Origin: VXRD01 sp965232265
GTDB taxonomy: Bacteria; Latescibacterota; UBA2968
DNA length: 64,000 nt
NCBI GenBank assembly: GCA_965232265.1
Contig: CBDDPH010000002.1
Location: 124,001-188,000, forward strand
Direction of reading: 5' to 3'
Position numbers and translations under genes: made by a program. Below are positions 1 through 8,820 of this stretch, piece by piece; within the stretch, counting starts at the first letter, position 1; every line of letters begins with the position of its first letter. The notes below the pieces were generated by a model. It searched no databases. It had not been told where the DNA came from and saw only the letters and a program-made list of their open reading frames with translations.

Positions 1-1
1 C

Positions 2-1372
2 CACACGCCGCGCGAGATGAGCAGTTATGGCAATCCGATTTTGCATACGCCCAATCTGGATCGCATTGGGAATGAGGGTACGCGGTTTAACAATTGTTTT
101 TCGACCAATGCGCTGTGCGCGCCTGCGCGGGGTACGGTGCTGACGGGATGTTTTTCGCATGTCCACGGTATTCGGGGAAATTCCGAGAGGGCGGATGCGA
201 TTGAGAATTTGGATCCGAATGTGCCGACGTTTCCCGAGTTGCTTCGCGATGCGGGCTACAAGACCGCGTTGTTTGGCAAGTATCATATCCGGCAGGATCC
301 GCGTGGGTTTGATACGTGGTGTATTCATCCGGGGCAGGGCGTGTATTTTGATCCGACGTATATCGATAATGGGAAGGAGATGCAAAAGGAGGGGTATGCC
401 ACGGATATAACGACGGATATGGCGCTTGAATTTTTGAAGGGGTTGGATGGGGAACAGCCTTTCTGTCTGGTGTATCAGTTTAAGGCGCCGCATCGACCGT
501 TTACGCCAGCACCCCGACACGCGCATCTTTTTGAGGATGTTGAGATTCCCCAGCCAGAGACATATCGCGATGATTTTGCCACGCGGAAGATTGCGGCTCT
601 GGCAGAAGATATGAAGTTTGATATCAGTCTGGCGCCCGATTATGACGATATACCCGAGGGCTTGCGCGATGGGGAAAAGAAGGACTGGATTTATCAGCGT
701 TTTATGAAGGATCGATATCGCACGATTTACGGTGTCGATGAAAATCTGGGGCGGGTGCTGGATTATCTGGATGAGACGGGTTGGGCTGACGATACGCTGG
801 TGATTTACACGTCGGATCACGGGTATTTTTTGGGGGATTACGGGTGGTACGACAAGCGGTTTATGTACGAGCCGTCGATTTGCATTCCGCTGGTGGTGCG
901 TTATCCAAATGGGGGTATAAGCGGAAATGTGACCGATGCGCTGGTGATGAATGTGGATTTCGCGCCGACGATTCTGGATTTTGCAGGGGTCGATATTCCC
1001 GAAGGCGTGCAGGGCGAGAGTTTGCGTCCACTGCTCCAGGGTGCAGAGCCGGATGATTGGCGCAGGTCTGTTTATTACGCCTATTTTGAGGATTCGTGGG
1101 TGCTGCACGGCAAGGGTGCAGAGGCGATGTCAGAACCGTCGTTCCAGTATTTTACGCCGCACCGCATTGGCCCGCACCGCGGTGTGCGTACAGACCGCTA
1201 CAAGTTGATTGAATATTATGCCGAGGGTGATTACTGGGAATTGTTCGATTTGCAAGAGGATCCCAATGAATTGCGAAATGTGTACGGAGATGAGGCGTAC
1301 GCAGATCTGGTGGCGGAGTTGAAGGTCGAGTTGAGACGATTGCAGGCGCAGTATGGGGATTTGAGTGTGTGA
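2..1372 (+). CDS. Sulfatase family hydrolase (5' end outside window)
   Basis: Hydrolase of the alkaline phosphatase/type I sulfatase fold, expected to cleave sulfate esters; the substrate cannot be told. The frame is open to the left window edge, and the first Met (base 17) already lies inside the conserved YGNP..HTPNLDRI segment, so the N-terminal metal-binding DDxR part is missing from view. The catalytic site CAPAR (residues 34-38 from that Met) matches the CxPxR/CxAxR signature in which Cys is oxidised to formylglycine. TSDHGYFLGDYG near residue 266 supplies further metal ligands. The C-terminus ends with the usual W/LFDLQEDPNE motif. It converges on lpd with two bases between the stops. 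It needs a formylglycine-generating enzyme; the FGE-like gene at 42602 lacks the expected cysteines. Confidence 0.9.
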   Translation, partial: HTPREMSSYGNPILHTPNLDRIGNEGTRFNNCFSTNALCAPARGTVLTGCFSHVHGIRGNSERADAIENLDPNVPTFPELLRDAGYKTALFGKYHIRQDPRGFDTWCIHPGQGVYFDPTYIDNGKEMQKEGYATDITTDMALEFLKGLDGEQPFCLVYQFKAPHRPFTPAPRHAHLFEDVEIPQPETYRDDFATRKIAALAEDMKFDISLAPDYDDIPEGLRDGEKKDWIYQRFMKDRYRTIYGVDENLGRVLDYLDETGWADDTLVIYTSDHGYFLGDYGWYDKRFMYEPSICIPLVVRYPNGGISGNVTDALVMNVDFAPTILDFAGVDIPEGVQGESLRPLLQGAEPDDWRRSVYYAYFEDSWVLHGKGAEAMSEPSFQYFTPHRIGPHRGVRTDRYKLIEYYAEGDYWELFDLQEDPNELRNVYGDEAYADLVAELKVELRRLQAQYGDLSV

Positions 1373-1374
1373 AG

Positions 1375-2787
1375 CTATTTTTTGGGCATGTACACATCGG
1401 TCGCAGAGCCGAGGTGGATTTCTGAGGCAATGCCGATGGATTCGGCGAGCGAGGGGTGCGGGTGAATGGTGTGGGCAATGTCTTCGGCGACGGCAGCCAT
1501 TTCAATGGCGAGTACGCCTTCGGCGATGAGGTCGCCCGCATGGGGTCCCACAATGCCCATGCCGAGTACGCGCTGGGTATAGGGTTCGACAATGAGCTTG
1601 GTCAAGCCTTCGATGCGTCCAATGGCATGCGCTTTGCCCAAGGCGGCCCATGGGAAGCGCACGATATCGATTTTTCGGTCTTGTGCGCAGGCGTCGGTTT
1701 CGGTCAGGCCCACCCAGGCAATTTCGGGATCGGTGTACACGACAGAGGGAATGAGTGCGTCATAAGCTGCGGGTTCACCGGCGAGAACTTCGGCGGCGAT
1801 TTTGCCTTCGTGCGCGGCTTTGTGGGCAAGGCCCGGGCCCGGAACGGCGTCGCCGATTGCAAAGAGGCGGGGGTCGTTTGTACGCATTTGCGAATCGACT
1901 TCGATGAATCCCTGATCATTGGGGTCAATGTCCGTGTTTTCAAGGCCGATATTGTCTGTGTTCGGACGTCGGCCAATGCAGAGGAGGACGCGGTCGAAGA
2001 TTTCGGATGTTTTCGCTTCTTCGCCTTCCCAGTGTACTTCGATACCGGTGTTGACTTCTTCGATATGCGTGACGCGCGTGCGGGTGTGTATGGCGCGAAA
2101 TGCCTGACGCAATCGGGTTTCGAGGGGTTTGACCAGGTCGGGGTCGGTGCCGGGCAAGAGGGTGTCGGTCATTTCGACGACGGTGACGGCGCTTCCCAAT
2201 GCGGCATAGACGCTGCCGAGTTCGAGACCGATGATGCCCCCGCCCACGACGAGAAGGCTTTTGGGTATTTCGTCGAGATCGAGTGCGGTTGTCGAGTCCA
2301 AAATGCGCGGTGTGTCGAGCGCGAAAATTGGGAGGACGACAGGGCGTGATCCCGTGGCGATGATGGCGTGTTCAAATTCTACGCGGTCGATATCCCCATC
2401 GCCTGAGATGGACGCGCTTTGCGAATTTTCAAATTGCGCGTAGCCCGTCAGGTGGGTGATCTTGCGCTGGCGCACCAGGCCAGCCAGGCCGGTGGAGAGG
2501 CGGGTGATGATGTTGTCTTTCCAGCCGCGCAGGGCGTCCAGATCGATTTTGGGATCGCCAAAGGTGAGGCCATAAGTTCTGGCTTCGCTGGCTTCGGTGA
2601 TGAGTTCGGCAACGTGGAGCAGGGCTTTGGATGGGATGCATCCGCGCAATAAGCAGGTGCCGCCGAGGTTGTCGTCGGCATTGACGAGGGTGACATGCAG
2701 GCCCAGGTCAGCAGCGCGAAAGGCCGCTGTATATCCGCCGGGACCGCCGCCGATGACGAGGAGATCGGTTTTGTGCGTTTCGGCCAT
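1375..2787 (-). CDS. lpd: Dihydrolipoyl dehydrogenase (E3)
   Basis: Flavoprotein that reoxidises dihydrolipoamide of the pyruvate dehydrogenase complex with NAD+. 470 aa, normal length. Visible are the FAD-binding GGGPGG (13-18), the redox disulfide in GGTCLLRGCIPSK (Cys45/Cys50), the NAD-binding VVGGGIIGLELG near 180, and the C-terminal HPHP active-site motif around 442-445. A GGAGAAA ribosome site precedes the ATG. It is the last gene of aceE-aceF-lpd, 14 bases after aceF, so it most likely serves this complex. The LLRG replacement for the more usual NxG between the two cysteines is a mild variation. Confidence 0.96.
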   Translation of the reverse strand: MAETHKTDLLVIGGGPGGYTAAFRAADLGLHVTLVNADDNLGGTCLLRGCIPSKALLHVAELITEASEARTYGLTFGDPKIDLDALRGWKDNIITRLSTGLAGLVRQRKITHLTGYAQFENSQSASISGDGDIDRVEFEHAIIATGSRPVVLPIFALDTPRILDSTTALDLDEIPKSLLVVGGGIIGLELGSVYAALGSAVTVVEMTDTLLPGTDPDLVKPLETRLRQAFRAIHTRTRVTHIEEVNTGIEVHWEGEEAKTSEIFDRVLLCIGRRPNTDNIGLENTDIDPNDQGFIEVDSQMRTNDPRLFAIGDAVPGPGLAHKAAHEGKIAAEVLAGEPAAYDALIPSVVYTDPEIAWVGLTETDACAQDRKIDIVRFPWAALGKAHAIGRIEGLTKLIVEPYTQRVLGMGIVGPHAGDLIAEGVLAIEMAAVAEDIAHTIHPHPSLAESIGIASEIHLGSATDVYMPKK

Positions 2788-2801
2788 GTGATTTCTCCAG
2801 T

Positions 2802-4067
2802 TTATCCGCCCATGAGCATGAGTTCCGGGTTTTCGAGCGCGTCGACGATTTTTCGCATAAATCGCGCACCGTCGGCGCCGTCAATAACGCGGTGATCATA
2901 AGAGAGTGCCAAAGGCATGATGAGGCGGGGTTCAATGCGTCCTTCGCGTACGGCGGCTTCTTCTCTGGCGCGTCCAAATCCCAATATTGCGACTTCGGGG
3001 TGATTGACGATGGGGGTAAATTCGCCCACACCCAGGCTGCCCAGGTTGGTGACGGTGAATGTGCCGCCCTGCAATTCGTCGAGGCCAATTTTGCCGGCGC
3101 GCGCGCGGTTGCCGATGTCGCCGAGTTCGAGGGCCAATTCCAGGATGTCTTTGCGATCGACGTCTTTGATGACGGGAACGAGCAAGCCGCGCTCGGTGTC
3201 AACGGCGATGCCGAGGTTGTAGTAGTGTTTGAGTATGATTTCATTGGCGCCCGCATCGAGGCTGGCGTTGAATTGCGGAAAGGTCTTGAGCGCGGTGATG
3301 ATGGCTTTTAGCGCGAGGACCGTTGGCGTCAGTTTAGCGCCCAGTGCTTCGGCTTTTTCTTTGTTGCGCTGCCGAAAGGCTTCGAGTTCTGTGACGTCTG
3401 CGCGATCAAATTGCGTGACATGAGCCACCTGTTGCCAGGCCTGGCTCATATTTTTTGCGATAATCTGCCGAACTTTGCTGAGGGGTTGGCGCTCGATGGT
3501 GCCCCATCTCGAGAAATCGGGCAGTTCGACGGGGGCGGTTGGTGCGAGACGACCTGTTTGCCGATCGCGCACAGCGGCTTTGACATCGTCTTGTGAGATG
3601 CGTCCACCGGGTCCTGAGCCAGCGACCTGGGTGAGATCCACGCCGAGTTCCCGCGCGAGTCGCCGCGTGGATGGGGCTGCGGGAATGGGGTCGCCGTTAG
3701 ACGCGGGGGCAGGTGGTCTGGGTGCGGGGGGTGTGGGTTCGGGTGCTCTGGCGGTGGGTTCGGGTTCTTCTTTGGGTGCCGGCGTTGGTGCTTTGGCTTC
3801 TGGCTCCGGGGGTGAGGGCGCGGATTGTTCGCCTTCTTCAACGGAGATCAATAAGCTGCCCACGGGCACGCGGTCTCCGGCAGCAACGTGTATTTTTGTG
3901 ATGGTGCCAGCAACACTGCTGGGTACTTCAACGAGGGCTTTGTCGGTTTCGAGCTCGACCACGCTCTGATCGATGTCAATCGTGTCGCCTTCGGCAACGA
4001 GTACGCTGACAACATCGCCGGCTTCTACACCTTCGCCGAGATCGGGAAGTTTAAATTCGGTTGCCAC
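2802..4067 (-). CDS. aceF: Pyruvate dehydrogenase E2, dihydrolipoamide acetyltransferase
   Basis: Core acetyltransferase of the pyruvate dehydrogenase complex. 421 aa with one lipoyl domain (lipoylated Lys43 in VELETDKALVEVPS), a Pro/Ala/Glu-rich linker (about 80-125), a peripheral-subunit binding domain (about 128-165, STRRLARELGVDL) and the catalytic domain ending in DHRVIDG (391-397), which carries the active-site His and Asp. The start is GTG, chosen because AAGGAGG lies seven bases upstream. Only one lipoyl domain is present, against up to three in enterobacteria. It lies between aceE (25-base gap) and lpd. Confidence 0.95.
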   Translation of the reverse strand: MATEFKLPDLGEGVEAGDVVSVLVAEGDTIDIDQSVVELETDKALVEVPSSVAGTITKIHVAAGDRVPVGSLLISVEEGEQSAPSPPEPEAKAPTPAPKEEPEPTARAPEPTPPAPRPPAPASNGDPIPAAPSTRRLARELGVDLTQVAGSGPGGRISQDDVKAAVRDRQTGRLAPTAPVELPDFSRWGTIERQPLSKVRQIIAKNMSQAWQQVAHVTQFDRADVTELEAFRQRNKEKAEALGAKLTPTVLALKAIITALKTFPQFNASLDAGANEIILKHYYNLGIAVDTERGLLVPVIKDVDRKDILELALELGDIGNRARAGKIGLDELQGGTFTVTNLGSLGVGEFTPIVNHPEVAILGFGRAREEAAVREGRIEPRLIMPLALSYDHRVIDGADGARFMRKIVDALENPELMLMGG

Positions 4068-4092
4068 GAGACCTCCTTAATCGCGGATTGAG

Positions 4093-6798
4093 TTAATAAT
4101 ACGTCGTGACCGGGCCTGCCGATACCGGATCGACTTTCGCGGGATCAATGCCGAGTTCGTCGATGGCTGTGGCGACCTGTTCGCGTTTGATTTTCCCCTG
4201 TTTTGCCAGGGCGTAAAGCGCGGCCACAGCGATGCATTCGGCGTCAACTTCAAAATGCCGGCGCAGAGCCTGGCGCGTGTCGCTGCGCCCAAATCCATCT
4301 GTGCCGAGGACCATCATGTCTTCGGGTACCCAGGGGCGGATCATTTCGGGCAGGGATTTCATGTAGTCGGACGCGGCGACGATTGGGCCATCGGTTTTTT
4401 CGAGTACTTTGACGATGTACGGTTTTTTCTTTCGCCGCGTTGGGTGTAGCATATTCCACCGTTCGGTCTCAAGTGCGTCTCGCCGCAATTCTTTGTACGA
4501 GGTGACGCTCCACACGTCGGCAGAAATATTGTATTCGGCGGCGAGGATTTCTTGTGCACGCAGGGTTTCGCGGAGGATGGATGCACTGCCAAAGAGCTGA
4601 ATTTTGTGTTGGCCCTGTTGTGTTTCGTGTGTCTTGAGCGGATAAATGCCTTTGACAATGCCTTCTTCAACGCCTTTGGGCATGGGCGGGTGTTCGTAGT
4701 TTTCATTGCCCAGGGTCATGTAGTAATAAACATCTTCCTGTTCCTGGTACATGCGTCGGATGCCGTCCTGGATGATGATGGCAATTTCGTAGGCATAGGC
4801 AGGGTCGTAGGCAATACAGTTGGGAACGGATGAGGCGAGAATGTGGCTGTGCCCGTCTTCGTGCTGGAGACCTTCGCCGTTGAGCGTGGTGCGCCCGGCT
4901 GTTCCGCCCAAGAGAAAGCCCTTGCAGCGGATATCGCCGGCCAACCACATGAGGTCGCCCACGCGCTGAAAGCCGAACATGGAATAGTAGATGTAGAATG
5001 GGATGGTGTTGACGCCGTGCGTGGCATAAGCTGTGCCGGCGCATATAAATGAGGACATGGCGCCGGCTTCGTTGATGCCTTCTTCGAGGATTTGGCCGTC
5101 TTGCGCTTCTCGATAATAGCTGATATTGCCGGCGTCAACGGGTTCGTATATCTGCCCCATGTGCGAGTAGATGCCGAGTTGCCGAAAGAGGGAATCCATA
5201 CCAAAGGTGCGGGCTTCGTCCGGGATGATGGGGACGAGCAGTTTGCCGATGTCTTTGTCGCGGGCGAGTTTGGCAAACAGACGCGCAAAGGCCATGGTCG
5301 TAGAGGCCTGGCGGTCGCCTGTACCTTTGAAGGCTTCGTCAAATACCTCGCGCGAAGGTGCTTGAATGGGCTTGGCTCTAACGCTTCGGGCGGGCAAATA
5401 GCCGCCGAGTTCGTTTCGTCGTTGTTGCAAATACTGCATTTCGGGGCTGTCGTCTGGGGGGCGATAAAAGGGTGCTTTGCCCACTTCGCTGTCGGAGATG
5501 GGTATGTCAAAGCGCCGCTTAAATTCTCGCATCTCGTCTTCTTCGAGCTTTTTTTGTTGATGGGTCATGTTGCGGCCTTCGCCGGCTTCGCCCAGGCCAT
5601 AGCCTTTGATGGTTTTGGCCAGGATAACAGTTGGTGCGCCCTTGTGTTCCACTGCGGCTTTGAATGCGGCGTACACTTTTTCGGGATCGTGACCCCCGCG
5701 ACGCAATTTTTGAAGTTGTTCGTCCGAGAGGTGTTCGACCATTTTGAGGAGGTCGGGATGGGTGCCAAAAAAGTCGCGGCGGATGTATTCGCCGGCTTCG
5801 ACGGTGTATTTCTGGTATTGACCATCCACGACTTCTTCCATGCGCTGCTGAAGCAGGCCCTGGGTGTCTTTTTCGAGAAGCGCGTCCCAATCGTCTCCCC
5901 ATATAATTTTGATGACATTCCAGCCAGCGCCGCGAAAGACCTGTTCGAGTTCTTGAATGATTTTGCTATTGCCGCGCACGGGACCGTCGAGGCGTTGCAG
6001 GTTGCAGTTGATCACAAAGATGAGGTTGTCGAGTTGTTCGCGGGTTGCCAGGCTGATGGCGCCGAGGGTTTCGGGTTCGTCTGTTTCGCCGTCGCCAACA
6101 AAGACCCAGACTTTGGAGTCGCGAGTGGATTTGAGGCCGCGGTCTTCGAGGTAGCGGTTGAAGCGGGCCTGGAAGATGCCCACGAGGGGACCAAGCCCCA
6201 TTGAGACGGTGGGGAATTGCCAAAAGTCGGGCATGAGATAGGGGTGGGGATAGGAAGATAGGCCGCCGGGATTGCGGAGTTCTCGGCGGAAGTTTTCGAG
6301 GTGTTCGGTGCTCAGCCGACCTTCGAGGAAGGCGCGGGCATACATGCCGGGCGAGGCATGACCCTGGAAGAAGACCTGATCTCCAGAGAAATCGCCATTG
6401 GGTGCTTTGAAGAAGTGATTTTGACCCACCTCATAGAGCGTGGCAGCCGATGCAAAGGTGGAGATGTGACCGCCAATGCCATCGGCTTCTTTGTTGGCAC
6501 GGGTGACCATGGCCATGGCATTCCAGCGCACGAGACTTTTGATGCGGCGCTCGATTTCGCGGTCGCCCGGATAGGGCAGTTGTTTGTCGCGCGAGATGGT
6601 GTTGATATAAGGCGTATGAGATGCGAAGGGTATGTCAACGCCCAGACTTTTTTGTGCTTCTTGTTCGAGGCGGTCGAGCAAGTAGCGCACGCGGTCGGGA
6701 CCGCCGGTTTGCAGAACATAAGCCAGAGATTCGATCCATTCTTCGGTTTCGATGGGATCGGTATCGCGGAATGTACCTGGTGCGACTGAATCGGCCAT
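4093..6798 (-). CDS. aceE: Pyruvate dehydrogenase E1, homodimeric type
   Basis: Thiamine-diphosphate enzyme that decarboxylates pyruvate and acetylates E2. About 901 aa, typical of the single-chain AceE family and not of the alpha/beta type. GDGETDEPE (about 235-243) followed by NCNLQRLDGPVRGN is the ThDP/Mg binding motif. The frame extends 18 codons further upstream, but I place the start at 6798 because AAAGGGG sits just before that ATG. It is the first gene of an operon with aceF and lpd. AceE paired with a single-lipoyl E2 and its own E3 points to aerobic or facultative pyruvate oxidation. Confidence 0.95.
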   Translation of the reverse strand: MADSVAPGTFRDTDPIETEEWIESLAYVLQTGGPDRVRYLLDRLEQEAQKSLGVDIPFASHTPYINTISRDKQLPYPGDREIERRIKSLVRWNAMAMVTRANKEADGIGGHISTFASAATLYEVGQNHFFKAPNGDFSGDQVFFQGHASPGMYARAFLEGRLSTEHLENFRRELRNPGGLSSYPHPYLMPDFWQFPTVSMGLGPLVGIFQARFNRYLEDRGLKSTRDSKVWVFVGDGETDEPETLGAISLATREQLDNLIFVINCNLQRLDGPVRGNSKIIQELEQVFRGAGWNVIKIIWGDDWDALLEKDTQGLLQQRMEEVVDGQYQKYTVEAGEYIRRDFFGTHPDLLKMVEHLSDEQLQKLRRGGHDPEKVYAAFKAAVEHKGAPTVILAKTIKGYGLGEAGEGRNMTHQQKKLEEDEMREFKRRFDIPISDSEVGKAPFYRPPDDSPEMQYLQQRRNELGGYLPARSVRAKPIQAPSREVFDEAFKGTGDRQASTTMAFARLFAKLARDKDIGKLLVPIIPDEARTFGMDSLFRQLGIYSHMGQIYEPVDAGNISYYREAQDGQILEEGINEAGAMSSFICAGTAYATHGVNTIPFYIYYSMFGFQRVGDLMWLAGDIRCKGFLLGGTAGRTTLNGEGLQHEDGHSHILASSVPNCIAYDPAYAYEIAIIIQDGIRRMYQEQEDVYYYMTLGNENYEHPPMPKGVEEGIVKGIYPLKTHETQQGQHKIQLFGSASILRETLRAQEILAAEYNISADVWSVTSYKELRRDALETERWNMLHPTRRKKKPYIVKVLEKTDGPIVAASDYMKSLPEMIRPWVPEDMMVLGTDGFGRSDTRQALRRHFEVDAECIAVAALYALAKQGKIKREQVATAIDELGIDPAKVDPVSAGPVTTYY

Positions 6799-7109
6799 GG
6801 TAAAACCCCTTTGTTCTGTGGTGCAATGCATGGATATTTGAAATATACACATGTATCCATATATTTCTTCTGGGTGTGAAATTTACGAGGGATAATGAGT
6901 TTTGTCAAATGCAGCGCGTTTTTTTGTGCGAGAGGATGTTGAATTTTAAGAAAATGGATTTGTATAAGATATTGTTAATTCGTAAAATGATATGATTAGT
7001 TGACTGATTGGTAAAATATAAAAAAATAGAACGAGCTTACGGGGGATCTCAGGAATGGGCTTTTGGGAGAGGATGCTTGCCCGCATACAGGCAAGCCTAT
7101 GGATAGATG
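6799..7109. other. Intergenic stretch between aceE and the cytochrome gene
   Basis: 311 bases, strongly A+T-rich between 6890 and 7040, with no ORF that resembles a gene. It holds the aceE leader and promoter candidate (entered separately). It also has an imperfect inverted repeat with arms ATGGATA near 6832 and TATCCAT near 6855, which could be an operator for aceE expression. I see nothing recognisable in 6910-7109. Confidence 0.5.
6880..6908 (-). promoter_or_regulatory. Candidate sigma-70 promoter of aceE-aceF-lpd
   Basis: Read on the minus strand: TTGACA (6908-6903), a 17-base spacer, then TAAATT (6885-6880), about 80 bases before the aceE start. The -35 box is a perfect match and the -10 box is partial. 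Confidence 0.5.
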
Positions 7110-7502
7110 TCAGGCGTCCGGCACTTGTTTTCCCCGATGGCAGGTCTGGCAGGTGATCTGGGTGAATTGTCCCTCTTTGAAGTCTTTGAGGATTTCGCCG
7201 TTGATTTTTTGCGTCATGGTAATCATGAGGCGCGCGATGTCTTTGCGGGGGTTTTCGTCCGATGCGAAGTCATAAGTGGATAGGGATTGGCCTTCTTCCC
7301 CTTTGTGGCAAGCGTGACAGCGCACGCCTAAGGCTTTGCTAAAGTCTTTCATGTATTGCATGAGTTGTGCTTTTTTGATGTCTTTGGGCAGGACTTTTAA
7401 GTTGGTGTAGGTGTCGGGAATTTGGGCGAAAGATGCGGTGACGATTAGAGAGATGAGGGAACTGAGTGTGAGAACGAGTGCGATGAGTAGCGAGCGGTTC
7501 AT
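7110..7502 (-). CDS. Small di-haem c-type cytochrome (reaction-centre cytochrome c family)
   Basis: 130 aa exported electron carrier. A signal peptide (1 to about 27, ending TASFAQ) is followed by two haem attachment sites, CHACH (62-66) and CQTCH (118-122). The spacing and the helix with Met50/Met51 before the first site resemble half of the tetrahaem photosynthetic reaction-centre cytochrome subunit (CytoC_RC family). This family is common in non-phototrophs, so phototrophy is not implied. The start is chosen at 7502 because AGGAGG lies just upstream; the longer frame runs into repeats. It is a single gene with no oxidase or reaction-centre gene nearby. Likely periplasmic; its partner is unknown. 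Confidence 0.8.
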   Translation of the reverse strand: MNRSLLIALVLTLSSLISLIVTASFAQIPDTYTNLKVLPKDIKKAQLMQYMKDFSKALGVRCHACHKGEEGQSLSTYDFASDENPRKDIARLMITMTQKINGEILKDFKEGQFTQITCQTCHRGKQVPDA

Positions 7503-7516
7503 GGTGCCTCCTGAGG

Positions 7517-7544
7517 AAGTGTGAAGTGTGAAGGGTGAAGGGTG
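7517..7544. repeat. Heptanucleotide tandem repeat, 4 units of AAGKGTG
   Basis: Two copies of AAGTGTG then two of AAGGGTG, in the leader of the cytochrome gene immediately upstream of its AGGAGG site. It is one of several unrelated 7-bp arrays placed at gene starts in this window. Confidence 0.8.
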
Positions 7545-7599
7545 ATCCGCAGAAAAAAACGCGAATGATTTGAGCGTTTTTCGCAGATGAACGCAGATG
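7545..7599. repeat. TCCGCAGA/ACGCAGA interspersed repeat, copy 1
   Basis: Begins ATCCGCAGA, has arms AAAACGC and GCGTTTT that can pair, and ends CGCAGATGAACGCAGAT. It is closely similar to 28791-28835, and its end is similar to 48171-48192 in reverse orientation. Confidence 0.75.
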
Positions 7600-7600
7600 T

Positions 7601-7672
7601 GTAGGGGCGGGGCATGCCTCGGCCACATGGCATTGGCGGTGGGCGAAAAATCTTTCGCCCCTACATCTTACT
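7601..7672. repeat. GTAGGGGCG palindromic repeat, copy 1
   Basis: Outer arms GTAGGGGCG (7601-7609) and CGCCCCTAC (7656-7664), with an inner hairpin GGGCGAAA-AATC-TTTCGCCC. The inner part from ACATGGCATTGG onward is nearly identical to the reverse complement of copy 3 (34459-34556). The FAH gene's stop codon TAG lies inside this element. Confidence 0.8.
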
Positions 7673-8695
7673 TATTTTTTTTAGCCATTGCAGTTGATTT
7701 GTGGGTGGAAAAGCGACGATGGGGTTTTCAAGGGGTCCAATGCCTTCAAAGGTCATGCATACGCGGTCGCCTTCTCGCAAGCCGCTTTCGAGGTCGTCGT
7801 CGGAAAAGACGATGGGTGTGCCCCAGTAGAGGATTTGGAGGGTGTCGGGTTCAAGGGGTAGGCGGGAAAAGAGCGATCGTTCGAGGTGAAAGAGGCCGTC
7901 GGGCATGTTGAGATGGCTTTGTCCGGTGTGCCCTTCTTTGTAGGCAATGCGCGTGTTGTTGCGTATCACTTCGCAAGAGACGGCTACGCTGCTGTCGTCA
8001 TAAGCGGAGTCAATGACCATCAAGGGGCCGAGACTGGCGCAGCCGTGCGACCAGTTTTTGGCCTGGGGTAAGTTGAGTGGGTTTTCGGCTTCGATGCCGT
8101 TGTCGGTGTAGTCGTTGCCACCGGTGTAGCCCAATCGCTCAATTTGGCCTGTGACATTGAGGCCATAGATGGTTACGAGTTCTGTTTCGGGTACGAGGCG
8201 CTGGGTGTTGTGTGGATGGGATATCGAGCCGCCGTGTCCGACGAGGGCAGCGGCGTCGTTTTTGGCAAAGAGTTCGGGCGTGCCGCCCTGCGCGCATTCC
8301 CGGTATTTTTGATCATAGACGTTGACGGTGTCACCCGTGGCCTGTTTGGCTTCGATTTCGCGCAATTTGGCGCTGTCTTCGTGGGTGACGCCCGCCAGCC
8401 AGATCCGCAATTTGTGCGGTGCATTTGCCGGTGCGGTTACCGGGCTGATGAGGTGCGGTTGATCGGGGTCGTCCGTGTTGTCCGTGAGGTCGCGGCGTGA
8501 GAGGCGCGGTGCATTGCGGATGTTGATTGACTCTACTGTGGTTTCAATACTGTTTTTGTTGCCCCCGTGGCGATAATAGAGGTCGTGAAGCGAAGCCGGG
8601 TGCGGGGCGCAGGCCGTGAGGTCAAAGACATCGTCGCCTTTGACAAGCCCCAGGCGAGATCCCCGCTCGGGTTGTGCGAATTGCAATAGTTTCAT
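7661..8695 (-). CDS. Fumarylacetoacetate hydrolase (FAH) family protein
   Basis: 344 aa metal-dependent hydrolase/isomerase/decarboxylase fold. The C-terminal two thirds carry the family features: a region around AVSCEVIRNN, then ILYWGTPIVFSDDDLESGLREGD and the final MTFEGIGPLENPI. The N-terminus MKLLQFAQPERGSRLGLVKG is typical of the small-substrate FAH-like enzymes. The family acts on 2-keto-acid or fumarylpyruvate-type substrates; which one cannot be told here, and no aromatic-degradation genes are adjacent. The last codons and the stop come from a GTAGGGGCG repeat, so the original C-terminus may have been altered slightly. Confidence 0.85.
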   Translation of the reverse strand: MKLLQFAQPERGSRLGLVKGDDVFDLTACAPHPASLHDLYYRHGGNKNSIETTVESINIRNAPRLSRRDLTDNTDDPDQPHLISPVTAPANAPHKLRIWLAGVTHEDSAKLREIEAKQATGDTVNVYDQKYRECAQGGTPELFAKNDAAALVGHGGSISHPHNTQRLVPETELVTIYGLNVTGQIERLGYTGGNDYTDNGIEAENPLNLPQAKNWSHGCASLGPLMVIDSAYDDSSVAVSCEVIRNNTRIAYKEGHTGQSHLNMPDGLFHLERSLFSRLPLEPDTLQILYWGTPIVFSDDDLESGLREGDRVCMTFEGIGPLENPIVAFPPTNQLQWLKKISKM

Positions 8696-8820
8696 AGTTG
8701 CCTCGGTGATTATGGGATGGAAAACAAGAATAGTTATTATTGGGGCACCTGTAAAGCAGATAATTAGGTTCGCAATTGCGCGATTTTTTTTGCATATTGA
8801 GGTAAAAGGAGGCGGGTTTT

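Noticed and set aside
1456..2349. Long plus-strand frame of 297 codons opposite lpd
   Set aside because: It is the antisense shadow of lpd, a complete and well-recognised gene; the composition shows no protein family.
5092..6204. 370-codon plus-strand frame opposite aceE
   Set aside because: Shadow of aceE; the frame is open because of the G/C-ending codon bias of the real gene.
7110..7502. Cytochrome as a sign of phototrophy
   Set aside because: Two-haem members of the reaction-centre cytochrome family are frequent in non-phototrophs, and no reaction-centre genes are here.
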